Positions 7,790 to 15,680 are shown, counted from the stretch's first letter. The stretch: 25,792 bases of DNA from Chelonobacter sp006228105 (GCF_006228105.1 NZ_VDHH01000063.1); one strand, 5' to 3'. Notes: generated by a model not told the origin, from the letters alone. Numbers and translations: made by a program.

Positions 7790-9094
7790 TTACGTTAACT
7801 TACGCTGGGCAAAAACCCAGTTGCGGATTGGGGTGATGTTGTAGGCGTATTGCCATGTTGCGGTATGTCCTGATGCACCGCCGGCATTTGCTTGGGCGGC
7901 AGTTTTGAAAACACTGCCTTTTTGGAAATGCACAAAGTTCACATTCGCCTGCTGTGACGCCATCGCTTGATACGCAGCCTGAAATTCTGCCGCTGACCAT
8001 TGGGCATTCCACTGAGCCCTTGCCACTTTTGCACCGAATTCAGAGAGCTTTTGGGTAATTAGAATTTCCCCTGGATAGGCTTTGTTGTCGTCTTCAGAAA
8101 CGGTAATCCACCATTTCACGCCTACCATGTTTGGCGTGAGTAAATCCGCATTCCATTGGCAAGCAACCAAATAAGAAGCGGCAAAAAAATCAGGATAAGC
8201 GATGTTCATGGCGATAGACATCATGCCGCCGCCTGATTGCCCTGTGGTGTAGAGCCGTGTGCCGTCGATGGCGTGATCTTGTTGCAATTGCTTGATGAGA
8301 TTGATGGTTGCTGCCATGTAGTTTGAGGTGTGGCTGCTGTCATCGGCAATGATTTCATCAAACTGCGGTGCCAGCACAAAACAAGGGTGCTCCGCCTGTG
8401 CCTGTGGTGTCGCCCACGCAATCGCCCCATTGCCCTGATACAGCGTGGCTTGAGTGAATTTGCCTGTTACGCCAGCATCATGCATGAACAGCACCAAGGG
8501 CAGACGTTCATCTGTGCGGATCTGCGGCACAAAAAGGTTGTAACGCACGGTTTTGCCAGTGGCTGCGTCGTGGTATTCATATTGCTTGAATGCGTCAAAC
8601 ACCAAATTCACACTGCGGTCGGTGTCTAGCAATACCGTGTCGGCGATTTGAATTTGTGCCTGTGCTGCCTTGAGCGTGGGGGCAGATTCTTGAATATCGC
8701 CGGCGTTACCCGGCCCGTTTTTTGCTATATCTTGCCCGCTTTTGTTAGTGGGTGGATTTTTTTGTACGAGCAACGCTGCGTCATCATCAGGGTTAAGGGT
8801 AATAATCACAAAACGCCCGCTTGCAGATGGCACGCCGCTCACACTTTGGCTAACATACACGCCAGTAATGTTGCGATTATCAACCGTGTATTGGGTTTTA
8901 TCCAGTTGTGCGGATACGACTGCATACGGATATTCAACCGCAACCGCCGTCAGTCGCATACCGTCGCCGAATACTTGAGTGATGGCGGTGGCTTGATAGG
9001 CGGTGTTGCCCTTGTGAGAAGTTACGGCGCAACCAGCAACCGTGAGCATGGCAGCACCGGCGGCGGTGATGAGGAATTGGCGACGATTCAGCAT
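7790..9094 (-). CDS. Tat-type lipoprotein serine esterase (PHB depolymerase/peptidase-like)
   Basis: A 434-residue exported alpha/beta hydrolase. The N-terminus NRRQFLITAAGAAMLTVAGC combines a twin-arginine motif with a lipobox (VAGC, lipidated Cys22), so a Tat-exported lipoprotein is predicted. Residues about 35-165 look like a beta-rich accessory domain. The hydrolase domain follows, with the oxyanion segment PLVLFMHDAG (199-208), nucleophile elbow GQSGG with Ser287, acidic candidates Asp335/Asp336 and His410 in GASGHTATW. This resembles poly(3-hydroxybutyrate)-depolymerase-like or prolyl-oligopeptidase-like esterases, but the substrate is unknown. It converges with YhcG and diverges from the hydrolase at 9384. 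Confidence 0.85.
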   Translation of the reverse strand: MLNRRQFLITAAGAAMLTVAGCAVTSHKGNTAYQATAITQVFGDGMRLTAVAVEYPYAVVSAQLDKTQYTVDNRNITGVYVSQSVSGVPSASGRFVIITLNPDDDAALLVQKNPPTNKSGQDIAKNGPGNAGDIQESAPTLKAAQAQIQIADTVLLDTDRSVNLVFDAFKQYEYHDAATGKTVRYNLFVPQIRTDERLPLVLFMHDAGVTGKFTQATLYQGNGAIAWATPQAQAEHPCFVLAPQFDEIIADDSSHTSNYMAATINLIKQLQQDHAIDGTRLYTTGQSGGGMMSIAMNIAYPDFFAASYLVACQWNADLLTPNMVGVKWWITVSEDDNKAYPGEILITQKLSEFGAKVARAQWNAQWSAAEFQAAYQAMASQQANVNFVHFQKGSVFKTAAQANAGGASGHTATWQYAYNITPIRNWVFAQRKLT

Positions 9095-9214
9095 AGCAGC
9101 TCCTGTGTGTATTTGGATGGGCTTCGCGGTATTTTATTTCACACACAATTCTTTTTCAAAAATAAAATGTTAATGTGAATGGCTGGATTACCACTGCTGC
9201 CGATTCTTGTCTAA

Positions 9215-9265
9215 AAGCCGTCTGAAACTTAAACACATCAAAGTACGGTTTCAGACGGCATTTTC
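9215..9265. terminator. Composite DUS-USS hairpin with a decayed USS
   Basis: AAGCCGTCTGAA (9215-9226, one mismatch) and exact reverse DUS TTCAGACGGCAT (9250-9261) flank AAGTACGGT (9241-9249), a USS with one G-to-A change that abuts the reverse DUS. TTTTC follows. Like the element at 5467, it lies between divergent genes, where no terminator is needed by the immediate neighbours. Confidence 0.7.
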
Positions 9266-9298
9266 ATTTATTCTTTCATTTTATAATTTCTATTTTTC

Positions 9299-9352
9299 TA
9301 ATTGTAAATTAACAAATAGCAAATTTACAGGAAATTATCGGCTTTTTATAAT
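9299..9352 (+). promoter_or_regulatory. Hydrolase promoter with LysR-type dyad (copy 2 of the 48-bp repeat)
   Basis: TTTACA (9324-9329), 17 bp, TATAAT (9347-9352) is a strong sigma-70-type promoter 32 bp upstream of the hydrolase start. The -35 lies inside a perfect 8-bp inverted repeat, TGTAAATT (9303-9310) and AATTTACA (9322-9329). The block 9299-9346 repeats 5405-5452 upstream of the LysR gene (39/48 identical). Control by that LysR protein is inferred. Confidence 0.7.
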
Positions 9353-9383
9353 CAGCCAAACAGATTAATCAAAGAGGTAATCC

Positions 9384-10481
9384 ATGCCCCAACCCATCAA
9401 AAAATTGCTGGCCATCACCGCCATGGGCGCCAGTTTGTCGTTCGCTTCGGCTTCTGCCTTGGCACAAGTTTCCATTCACAGCAATCTTAAGGACAACACC
9501 ATGCAGACCGTTGGCACACAGTGGGACAAGATTTTTCCGCAATCAGACCAGGTAACCCAGCAAAAAGTGCAGTTCAAAAACCGCTACGGCATTACTTTGG
9601 TGGCGGATTTATACCTGCCGAAAAATGCGCCCAAAAACGCCAAAGCCAAGCTGCCTGCGATGGCGGTGGCAGGTGCATTTGGAGCGGTAAAAGAACAGTC
9701 ATCAGGCTTGTATGCCCAAGAGCTTGCTAAGCGTGGTTTTGCCACTCTGGCGTTTGATCCGTCGTTTACCGGCGAAAGCGGCGGCGAGCCGCGCAATGTG
9801 GCAAGCCCCGATATCAACACCGAAGATTTCAGTGCGGCGGTGGATTTTTTGAGCAATCAGGATTTTATTGATGCCGAGCGTATCGGCGTGTTGGGCATTT
9901 GCGGCTGGGGCGGCATGGCGTTGAACGTCGCCAGCATGGACACCCGCATCAAAGCCACCGCCACCAGCACCATGTATGATATGTCGCAGGTTATGGCAAA
10001 CGGCTATAACAACAGCGTGGACCACGCGGCGCGTTATGCGATGTTGCAAGGCTTGAACGCCCAACGCAGCGCCGATTTTAAAGCGGGCAGATTCGCCCCC
10101 AGCAGCAACAATTTGCCGGAAACATTAAGCGGGCAAGAGCCGTCATTCGTGCAAGAATATTGGGCGTTTTACAAAACCCCGCGCGGCTTCCACCCGCGTG
10201 CCATCAACGCCAACGCCGCTTGGACGGCCACCACACCGCTGTCGTTCATCAATATGCCGCTGTTGCAACGCGCCGGTGAAATTCAAAATCCGGTGCTGAT
10301 CGTACACGGCGAAAACGCCCACTCGCGCTATTTCAGCGAAGAGGCGTTCAAAAAACTCAAAGGTGCCAACAAAGAGCTGTATATCGTACCCGGTGCTACC
10401 CATGTGGATTTGTATGACAACCAAGCGGGCAAAATTCCGTTTGATAAATTCGAGCAGTTTTTTAAGACGAATTTGAAATAA
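9384..10481 (+). CDS. Exported alpha/beta hydrolase with Cys nucleophile (dienelactone hydrolase/YcjY-like)
   Basis: A 365-residue alpha/beta hydrolase with a Sec signal peptide (Lys-Lys, hydrophobic core, AxA cleavage after about residue 27 in SASALAQ). Its nucleophile elbow reads GICGWGG, putting Cys173 where most esterases have Ser; Cys nucleophiles are known in dienelactone hydrolases, and the E. coli YcjY group as I recall it is similar. Other parts are the strand FATLAFDPSFTGESGG (119-134), PVLIVHGENAH with an acidic candidate, and His340 in PGATHVDLYD. The ribosome site is AGAGG. The shared operator copy links it by inference to the LysR gene at 4470-5369. The substrate is unknown. Confidence 0.85.
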   Translation: MPQPIKKLLAITAMGASLSFASASALAQVSIHSNLKDNTMQTVGTQWDKIFPQSDQVTQQKVQFKNRYGITLVADLYLPKNAPKNAKAKLPAMAVAGAFGAVKEQSSGLYAQELAKRGFATLAFDPSFTGESGGEPRNVASPDINTEDFSAAVDFLSNQDFIDAERIGVLGICGWGGMALNVASMDTRIKATATSTMYDMSQVMANGYNNSVDHAARYAMLQGLNAQRSADFKAGRFAPSSNNLPETLSGQEPSFVQEYWAFYKTPRGFHPRAINANAAWTATTPLSFINMPLLQRAGEIQNPVLIVHGENAHSRYFSEEAFKKLKGANKELYIVPGATHVDLYDNQAGKIPFDKFEQFFKTNLK

Positions 10482-10490
10482 GCGGTAAAA

Positions 10491-10537
10491 ATGCCGTCTG
10501 AAACCGCACTTTGAGGGTGTTGGGTTTCAGACGGCAT
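10491..10537. terminator. Composite DUS-USS hairpin
   Basis: Exact DUS (10491-10502) abuts exact USS complement ACCGCACTT (10503-10511); exact reverse DUS at 10526-10537. It starts ten bases after the hydrolase stop. There is no long T-run after the stem, so termination may be weak. Confidence 0.75.
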
Positions 10538-10627
10538 TCAATATAACCAACGAATACGCCAAAGCGATAACCATGAACAACCCCCTATCCCCTGAACCGG
10601 ATTCTCCCGCCCGACAGCGAGCAATAG

Positions 10628-10756
10628 GTGGTGGCAGCGGGTGCGGTGGTGAGCAAAGACGTGCCGCCCGATAGCGTGGTGGCAGGCATTCCGGCAAAAG
10701 TCATCAAACCCCGGCAAACCGAGTGCCAACAACGCTTGAACGGAGCATACGGATGA
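10628..10756 (+). pseudogene. Remnant of a hexapeptide-repeat acetyltransferase (C-terminal end)
   Basis: The frame from 10628 reads VVAAGAVVSKDVPPDSVV, then AGIPAKVIK and a short tail, and ends with TGA at 10754-10756. This is the typical C-terminal end of left-handed beta-helix O-acetyltransferases (maltose/galactoside acetyltransferase type). Directly upstream in frame is a TAG (10625-10627), and nothing recognisable of the N-terminal three quarters precedes it; the preceding composite hairpin is under 100 bp away. The TGA overlaps the next gene's ATG (ATGA), suggesting that the intact gene was translationally coupled to it. Confidence 0.75.
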
Positions 10757-11187
10757 AACAAAAATGCACCTTGCCCTTGCTTGCATTAATATTCATATCA
10801 ACATTTTCTCTATCGGAGGCAAAGACAGTGAAAATTAAAATAACCCTAGAATCAACAACCGGGCAACAAAGCCACACCGCCACGCTGGAAGATAATCCGA
10901 CCGCGCAAGCCCTGCTGGCACAACTGCCGCTCACGCTCAAAGCCGAAAACTACGGCGGCATTGAAAAAATCGCCTACTTGCCGCAAAAACTGCCCGACAG
11001 CCCAAGCCACAACGGCAACTTCGCGCCCAAAGCGGGCGACGTCACCTACTACGCCCCGTGGGGCAATCTCGCTTTATTCCACGGCAGCACCAAACCTGCC
11101 AACGGCTTGGTTTATTTAGGGCGTTTTGCCAGTGAATTTAGGCCGTCGGCAACGGCAAATCAGATAAGGATTGAGCGGATTGAATAA
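10753..11187 (+). CDS. Exported cyclophilin-like fold protein
   Basis: A 144-residue protein with an N-terminal signal peptide (MKQKCTLPLLALIFISTFS, probably cleaved near SEA) followed by a cyclophilin-like-fold domain of the TM1367 type: KIKITLES, DNPTAQALLAQLPLTL, YGGIEKIAYLP, PKAGDVTYYAPWGNLALF and NGLVYLGRF are the recognisable family segments. Members are often found near oxidoreductases and have no assigned activity; prolyl isomerase activity is not implied. ATG 10753 is chosen because it starts the signal peptide and overlaps the stop of the acetyltransferase remnant; an upstream GTG at 10723 would add ten residues from the remnant's frame region. Confidence 0.82.
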   Translation: MKQKCTLPLLALIFISTFSLSEAKTVKIKITLESTTGQQSHTATLEDNPTAQALLAQLPLTLKAENYGGIEKIAYLPQKLPDSPSHNGNFAPKAGDVTYYAPWGNLALFHGSTKPANGLVYLGRFASEFRPSATANQIRIERIE

Positions 11188-11257
11188 ATTGACATAGCGC
11201 TAAGATTTTTTGACTGCACTTTTTGCTTTGGGGAGTGTTGTTCGGGGAATGAAAGAA

Positions 11258-11312
11258 ATGCTGTCTGAAACGCTTACTTGCTTAACAAGCCAAGTGCGGT
11301 TTCAGACGGCAT
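11258..11312. terminator. Composite DUS-USS hairpin between convergent genes
   Basis: ATGCTGTCTGAA (11258-11269, one mismatch) and exact reverse DUS (11301-11312), with exact USS AAGTGCGGT (11292-11300) abutting the latter. The loop repeats the ACTTGCTTAA...AAGC pattern of 7712-7767. It ends 4 nt from the reverse transcriptase stop codon and also follows the cyclophilin-like gene, so it can serve both strands. Confidence 0.8.
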
Positions 11313-11316
11313 GGCT

Positions 11317-12825
11317 TTATTTATATTGAAATAAATCAACTTCATCACTCGATATGGTTATATCTAATTTATTAAATAGATCTCTATCAAAAATAATTTG
11401 ATCGCCAGAAGCATTCCTTTGATTAAAAATTCTTTTCATCTTATTACTGTTAATCCAAGAATTATCCCAAATCTCTTTTGATGGATTGTCAATAATTAAA
11501 CATAATTTCTCTGTAAGCTTAATTCCTTGCAAATCATCTTTTAGCATTCTTTGTAGCCAAATTTGGGCAAAGCCAGAATTCGGCATATTGTTTAGCTTTT
11601 TAAAAATCAATTTCCTTATTTTATTTGGATTATCCGACTTGGTAATGAGCTTGCTAATAATAGAACAGCAAACAGCAATCACTTTTGGATTGTTGTATGC
11701 GATATCCACCAAAATTGCAATAAGCTGATTTGGGTAGGCAATAATACTATTCTTTTGTATTTTAATTTCAATATATTTATCAAATTTATTTAATACAGTA
11801 TTAATGCTGCCTGAATTGAGGTATTCAATTGAATGCTGTCTAATGAGAAAAAGTTGTTTTTGCAAACTCAAATTATCATTACTTATTTTTATCCACGCTA
11901 ATTTATCTGCTTTGACAGATTTGGTGATAATGTCCGAACTGCCTGACGTTTTACTAGAATTTATTTTTAGGCCAAAAGGAATCATAATCTCAGCAAGTGT
12001 TTTTAAAATTGTTTCACCAGCATGATTATCTTTGGTAAAAATTCTATAATCATCTCGGTATCTCAAAATTTGATAATCTGTTATTTTACATTCCTGCAAT
12101 TTCTCTGTGAGTAAGCTATCAATATAACCAAGTAAAATTTCGGCAATAAAATCCATAAGAACAGAACCTTGCGGGATGCCATTTGTCTGTCTACTTTGTA
12201 GGTTTTGTATTTTTCCATCAATCACATTACCAAGTAACCCCTGTGCTCTATTGGTTTTTGCTACTGTTTTATCTTCTATCGCCCAAGCAATGGAGTGGGT
12301 GTAAATTGAACCGTAACAATCGGCAATATCAGTATCAAAAACATAGTCATACTCAAGCGAAAGCGAGATGGATTCCTGCTCTACTTTTTCCCACCATTGA
12401 GAAATTTGTTGTGCTTTATCGGCTTGACCATTCTGAGCTTCTACAGGAATACTTAAGCATTTAATTTTTTTATTCTTTTGAAAAAATTTAAATCTGTCTT
12501 TTATTTTTTTCCAATTATCTCTTTGGGTGATTTCATTAACCAAGTCCACATAAAGAAATGGATGTATTAACTGAAAAGGTCTCCAAGACAATTTGCCATC
12601 TTTATTGGCATAAATCAGATGATTGGCACTGTCCAAAGTCATTAGTTTTTGCTTATCATGAAACCCAGATGAACCATTATTATCAATAAAATCGGATAAT
12701 TGATTTAATAAAGCAGAAAATGAAAAGTATCTAGGCAAATCTATGTTGCAATAGCTCTCACTCTTGAGAAAAAATGCCTTTGCCTGCTTGTGTCTTAAAG
12801 AAAGAACGCTGGTTCGTTTAGTCAT
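11317..12825 (-). CDS. Reverse transcriptase of the defence-associated/Abi (UG) type
   Basis: A 502-residue RNA-directed DNA polymerase. Motif A is TDIADCYGSIYTHS (165-178, first catalytic Asp166), motif B NGIPQGSVLMDFIAE (215-229), and motif C RYRDDYRIF (255-263, Asp258-Asp259), followed by GLKINSSKT (285-293). There is no group II intron maturase region and no retron-like partner nearby. The roughly 200-residue C-terminal extension is helical-looking, as in Abi/DRT enzymes. I could not assign the DRT class; single-gene DRT4/DRT5-like is my guess. The gene is far richer in A+T than its neighbours, a sign of transfer. ATG overlaps the upstream ATPase stop (ATGA) and follows a strong AAAAGGAG, so translation is probably coupled. 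Confidence 0.88.
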   Translation of the reverse strand: MTKRTSVLSLRHKQAKAFFLKSESYCNIDLPRYFSFSALLNQLSDFIDNNGSSGFHDKQKLMTLDSANHLIYANKDGKLSWRPFQLIHPFLYVDLVNEITQRDNWKKIKDRFKFFQKNKKIKCLSIPVEAQNGQADKAQQISQWWEKVEQESISLSLEYDYVFDTDIADCYGSIYTHSIAWAIEDKTVAKTNRAQGLLGNVIDGKIQNLQSRQTNGIPQGSVLMDFIAEILLGYIDSLLTEKLQECKITDYQILRYRDDYRIFTKDNHAGETILKTLAEIMIPFGLKINSSKTSGSSDIITKSVKADKLAWIKISNDNLSLQKQLFLIRQHSIEYLNSGSINTVLNKFDKYIEIKIQKNSIIAYPNQLIAILVDIAYNNPKVIAVCCSIISKLITKSDNPNKIRKLIFKKLNNMPNSGFAQIWLQRMLKDDLQGIKLTEKLCLIIDNPSKEIWDNSWINSNKMKRIFNQRNASGDQIIFDRDLFNKLDITISSDEVDLFQYK

Positions 12826-14129
12826 TGTTTACTCCTTTTAACAAATATCCCCACCCCATACAACGGCACATTCGTCAGCCAATCTTCCTGCCGATAATCC
12901 GACATAGACGTTCGCACCGCGCTTTTGGGTTGGAATTGCTCGCAATAAGATTTCAGGCTTTTGGCTTTGAGATTTTCTTCCGCCTTCACTTCAATCGGCA
13001 CAACTTCCTGTCCCTGTTGCAACACAAAATCCACTTCCGCCGTACCTTTTTCAGCTGCCCAATAAAATACAGGATTGAGCTGGTTGGCTTGTAATTGCTG
13101 CAATACATATTGTTCGGTTAAAGCCCCTTTAAATTCGGTGAACAAGCGGTTTTGTTCCAGCAAAACTTGCGGATTTAGCTGGCTTTTGGCGGCAAGCAAA
13201 CCGACATCTAGGCAGTAGAGTTTGAAGGTATTTTCTTGATAAGCGGTGAGCGGCAGGTGCGGTTTTTTGATGCGGTAAACGGGCTGCACCAGCCCGCTAT
13301 CTTTGAGCCATTGCAACGCCAATTCGTAATCCTTAAACCTTGCCCCTTTTTGCATCTCGCTTAGCACAAATTTTTTGCTTTCTTTGGCAAGCTGCTGCGG
13401 CAAGGCGCTCCACAAGGCACGCACCCGCATGACAAGGCGGGGATCATCAATGTGTTTGGAAAAATCCTGCTCATACGCCAGCAATAAATCCTGCTGCACC
13501 GATCGCACCGCTTGCAGATTTTGCGTATCCACAAAAGTTTGCACCGCTTCGGGCATACCGCCGACAAAATAATATTGCCGCAGCCGCTCAATGTATTTGG
13601 ACTTCATCGCCGCAATCAACGCCCAATCTTGCGAATGCAATAAATCCAGCAGCGGTTTTTCGCCCACCGCCAGCAAAAATTCAGCAAAATCCATCGGATA
13701 CAGCGACAAAAATTCCACTTTGCCCACAGGAAACGACGTGCCTTTGTGCAACGCCACGCCCAACAGCGAGCCTGCCGCCATGATGTACAAGTGCGGTGCG
13801 TTTTCATAAAAATATTTGAGCGCGGACAAGGCCTGCGGCACTTCCTGCACCTCATCAAAAATCAGCAAAGTATTGTCAGGATTGATGTTTACCCCTGATT
13901 CAATGCTCAAACCCAGTAGCAGCCGTGCAATATCAAAATCACCGCTAAACAGCGTCTGCATACGGCTGTTGTTGTCAAAATTAATGTAGGCGACCTGCTC
14001 AAACGCCGCCGCTCCAAAGGTTTTCATCGCCCACGTTTTACCCACCTGTCTTGACCCTTGAATAATCAAAGGCTTGCGCTTGGTTTTTGCTTTCCATGCG
14101 TGTAGTGATGTGAGAATCTGCCGTTGCAT
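12822..14129 (-). CDS. ATP-binding protein, AAA_14 plus DUF4143
   Basis: A 435-residue P-loop ATPase of the AAA_14/DUF4143 type. Walker A is GSRQVGKT (25-32) and Walker B TLLIFDEVQEV (87-97), followed by a sensor-like YIMAAGSLLG. The C-terminal DUF4143 part ends in a nuclease-like fold with AEVDFV and PIEVKA (Asp...Glu-x-Lys spacing), although catalysis is not established for this family. A USS lies inside at 13789-13797. The ribosome site is AGGAAAA. Base composition is ordinary here, unlike the AT-rich reverse transcriptase that overlaps its stop codon. Such ATPases are common stand-alone accessory genes, so functional coupling with the reverse transcriptase is suggested by overlap only. 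Confidence 0.88.
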   Translation of the reverse strand: MQRQILTSLHAWKAKTKRKPLIIQGSRQVGKTWAMKTFGAAAFEQVAYINFDNNSRMQTLFSGDFDIARLLLGLSIESGVNINPDNTLLIFDEVQEVPQALSALKYFYENAPHLYIMAAGSLLGVALHKGTSFPVGKVEFLSLYPMDFAEFLLAVGEKPLLDLLHSQDWALIAAMKSKYIERLRQYYFVGGMPEAVQTFVDTQNLQAVRSVQQDLLLAYEQDFSKHIDDPRLVMRVRALWSALPQQLAKESKKFVLSEMQKGARFKDYELALQWLKDSGLVQPVYRIKKPHLPLTAYQENTFKLYCLDVGLLAAKSQLNPQVLLEQNRLFTEFKGALTEQYVLQQLQANQLNPVFYWAAEKGTAEVDFVLQQGQEVVPIEVKAEENLKAKSLKSYCEQFQPKSAVRTSMSDYRQEDWLTNVPLYGVGIFVKRSKQ

Positions 14130-14511
14130 TTGCGGTTTTCCTAAGCTGTTTTTTTGCTTATTTTATCGCCTTAACTACATTTTATCAAAGGAAAAAATGT
14201 TTAATTTCTACATTTTTTCAAAGGAAATTTTGGTTTTGTGTGTTAAAGATAGGCCGTCTGAAACCGCACTTTACCCTTTTAAAACAGGTAAATGATTTCA
14301 AGCAGCCTGATTTACGCATTGCCAAGCAGTGGGCATTAAACAGTGCGGCAACGTGTGTATTGGCAGCGCTGTAGGCGGCAAGAAGGTTGATTTGCAGCAA
14401 CATCTGCAAGCCATCATTATTTTTATGGCAGTTAGAAATCTGCCGATTTTTATTTATAGTAAACTTGACATAAACTAACCGCACTTTAACCGACAAAGCA
14501 GGACTATCAAC
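14130..14511. other. 382-bp gene-free stretch between divergent genes
   Basis: Holds a composite uptake element (14251-14308, separate entry), a stand-alone exact USS complement at 14478-14486 just upstream of the oxidoreductase, and a TTGACA at 14465-14470 without a clear -10. The segment 14310-14440 has short open frames on both strands but no family I recognise; it may be decayed coding sequence. The left edge includes two similar GGAAAAAATGTTTAATTTC / CATTTTTTCAAAGGAAA stretches that form a weak inverted repeat near 14188-14227. Confidence 0.5.
14251..14308. repeat. Composite AG-DUS/USS element with mixed-dialect arms
   Basis: AGGCCGTCTGAA (14251-14262, the AG dialect) abuts exact USS complement ACCGCACTT (14263-14271). 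The right arm is TTCAAGCAGCCT (14297-14308), whose complement AGGCTGCTTGAA resembles the Simonsiella-type dialect with a mismatch, so the stem is imperfect. It lies between divergent genes. Confidence 0.7.
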
Positions 14512-15573
14512 ATGGCAAAATTTCGTTATTTGACCACGCCGTTTCGCGTAAAAAACCTTGAACTCAAAAACCGGGCGGTGATGCCGCCGATGTGCACCTA
14601 CAGCGCCACCGACGGCATGCCCAACGACTGGCATTTCGTGCATTACAGCGCCCGTGCCATCGGCGGCGTGGGGCTGATTATCGTTGAGATGACCAATATC
14701 GCCCCGAACGGACGCATTACGCCCAACTGTTTGGGCTTGTGGAATGACGAACAGCGTGACGCCTTCAAACGCATTGTCGATGCCGCCCACCAATACGGCA
14801 GCAAAATCGCGATACAAATCGCCCATGCGGGGCGTAAAGCATTGGGACATGATTATGTGGACGCCCCGTCGCCGATTTTGTACGACGGCGATGACAAAGA
14901 CCCGCGCTGGAGCTATCAAACGCCGCGCGATTTAAGCACCGCCGAGGTCAAAGGCTTGGTGCAAAAATACGCCGAAGCGGTAAAACGGGCAGTGGACGCC
15001 GGTTTTGATGCCATCGAAATCCACGGCGCACACGGCTACCTGATTCACGAATTCCATTCCTTCAAAGCCAACCAGCGCAGCGATGAATACGGGCAAGACA
15101 AAATGCTGTTTGGCGAGCAGGTGATCCAAGCCGCCAAAGCGGTGATGCCTGCCGAGATGCCGCTGTTGGTACGCATTTCCGCACAGGAATACGCCAAAAA
15201 CGGCTACAGCAAAGAGCACGGCATGGAAGTGGCAAAACGCTATGCGGCGGCAGGGGCCGATGTGTTGCACGTCAGCGGCGGAGGCGACGGCACGCCAGAC
15301 CCGGCGCACAGCCCCAGCATTCAGGCAGGCTATCAAGTCTATTTGGCGAGAGCGGTCAAACAGGCAACGGGCAAACCGACGATTGCGGTCGGTATGCTGG
15401 AAGATCCGGCGGTGGCGGATTATGTGCTGGCGAGCGGCGATGCCGATTTGGTCGCCATCGGACGCGGTTTATTGCGCGATCCGCACTGGCTGCTGAATGC
15501 GCAATACCACCAAAACAGCAAAGACAGCATGCCGATGCAATTTGTGCCACGCCAGTACCAGCGTGGATTTTAA
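14512..15573 (+). CDS. NADPH dehydrogenase of the YqjM/NamA class (Old Yellow Enzyme)
   Basis: FMN-dependent ene-reductase, 353 residues, that should reduce activated C=C bonds of enals, enones, quinones or nitro compounds using NAD(P)H. The YqjM subgroup is shown by PPMCTYS with Cys28 (redox-modulating Cys), GRKA in place of longer insertions, His171 and His174 in EIHGAHGYLIHEF (substrate-binding pair), RISAQEY, and the late FMN-phosphate site AVGML...AIGRGLLRDPHW. The end QYQRGF matches the YqjM QYERGW tail, which carries an active-site Arg. Oddity: after HGYLIHEF the usual FLSPxxNxRTDEYGGS becomes HSFKANQRSDEYGQD. It is monocistronic, with a terminator downstream. Confidence 0.93.
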   Translation: MAKFRYLTTPFRVKNLELKNRAVMPPMCTYSATDGMPNDWHFVHYSARAIGGVGLIIVEMTNIAPNGRITPNCLGLWNDEQRDAFKRIVDAAHQYGSKIAIQIAHAGRKALGHDYVDAPSPILYDGDDKDPRWSYQTPRDLSTAEVKGLVQKYAEAVKRAVDAGFDAIEIHGAHGYLIHEFHSFKANQRSDEYGQDKMLFGEQVIQAAKAVMPAEMPLLVRISAQEYAKNGYSKEHGMEVAKRYAAAGADVLHVSGGGDGTPDPAHSPSIQAGYQVYLARAVKQATGKPTIAVGMLEDPAVADYVLASGDADLVAIGRGLLRDPHWLLNAQYHQNSKDSMPMQFVPRQYQRGF

Positions 15574-15600
15574 GGCATTTTGCATTTGAATATCATAATC

Positions 15601-15668
15601 AGGCTGCCTGAAACCGCACTTTGAATGTTTTTAGACGGCGTAAACCGAGGTTTACGTCGTTTTGGTTT
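15601..15668. terminator. Composite DUS-USS followed by a strong intrinsic terminator
   Basis: AGGCTGCCTGAA (15601-15612) abuts exact USS complement ACCGCACTT (15613-15621). Immediately after, ACGGCGTAAAC (15635-15645) pairs with GTTTACGTCGT (15650-15660) through eleven positions with one G-U, four-base loop, then TTTTGGTTT. This hairpin terminates the oxidoreductase gene. Here the uptake element and the terminator are separate, unlike elsewhere in the window. Confidence 0.8.
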
Positions 15669-15680
15669 GGGATGGGCAAA

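Noticed and set aside
8648..9178. 176-codon plus-strand frame
   Set aside because: Antisense to the N-terminal part of the esterase lipoprotein, with no motif or ribosome site.
11317..12825. Group II intron or classical retron
   Set aside because: No maturase or HNH domain, no domain V/VI-like RNA noticed beside the gene, and motif C is YRDD with a long C-terminal extension as in Abi/DRT enzymes. An RNA-structure search was not possible here.
14218..14919. 233-codon minus-strand frame
   Set aside because: More than half of it is antisense to the well-supported oxidoreductase at 14512; the remainder shows no recognisable family.
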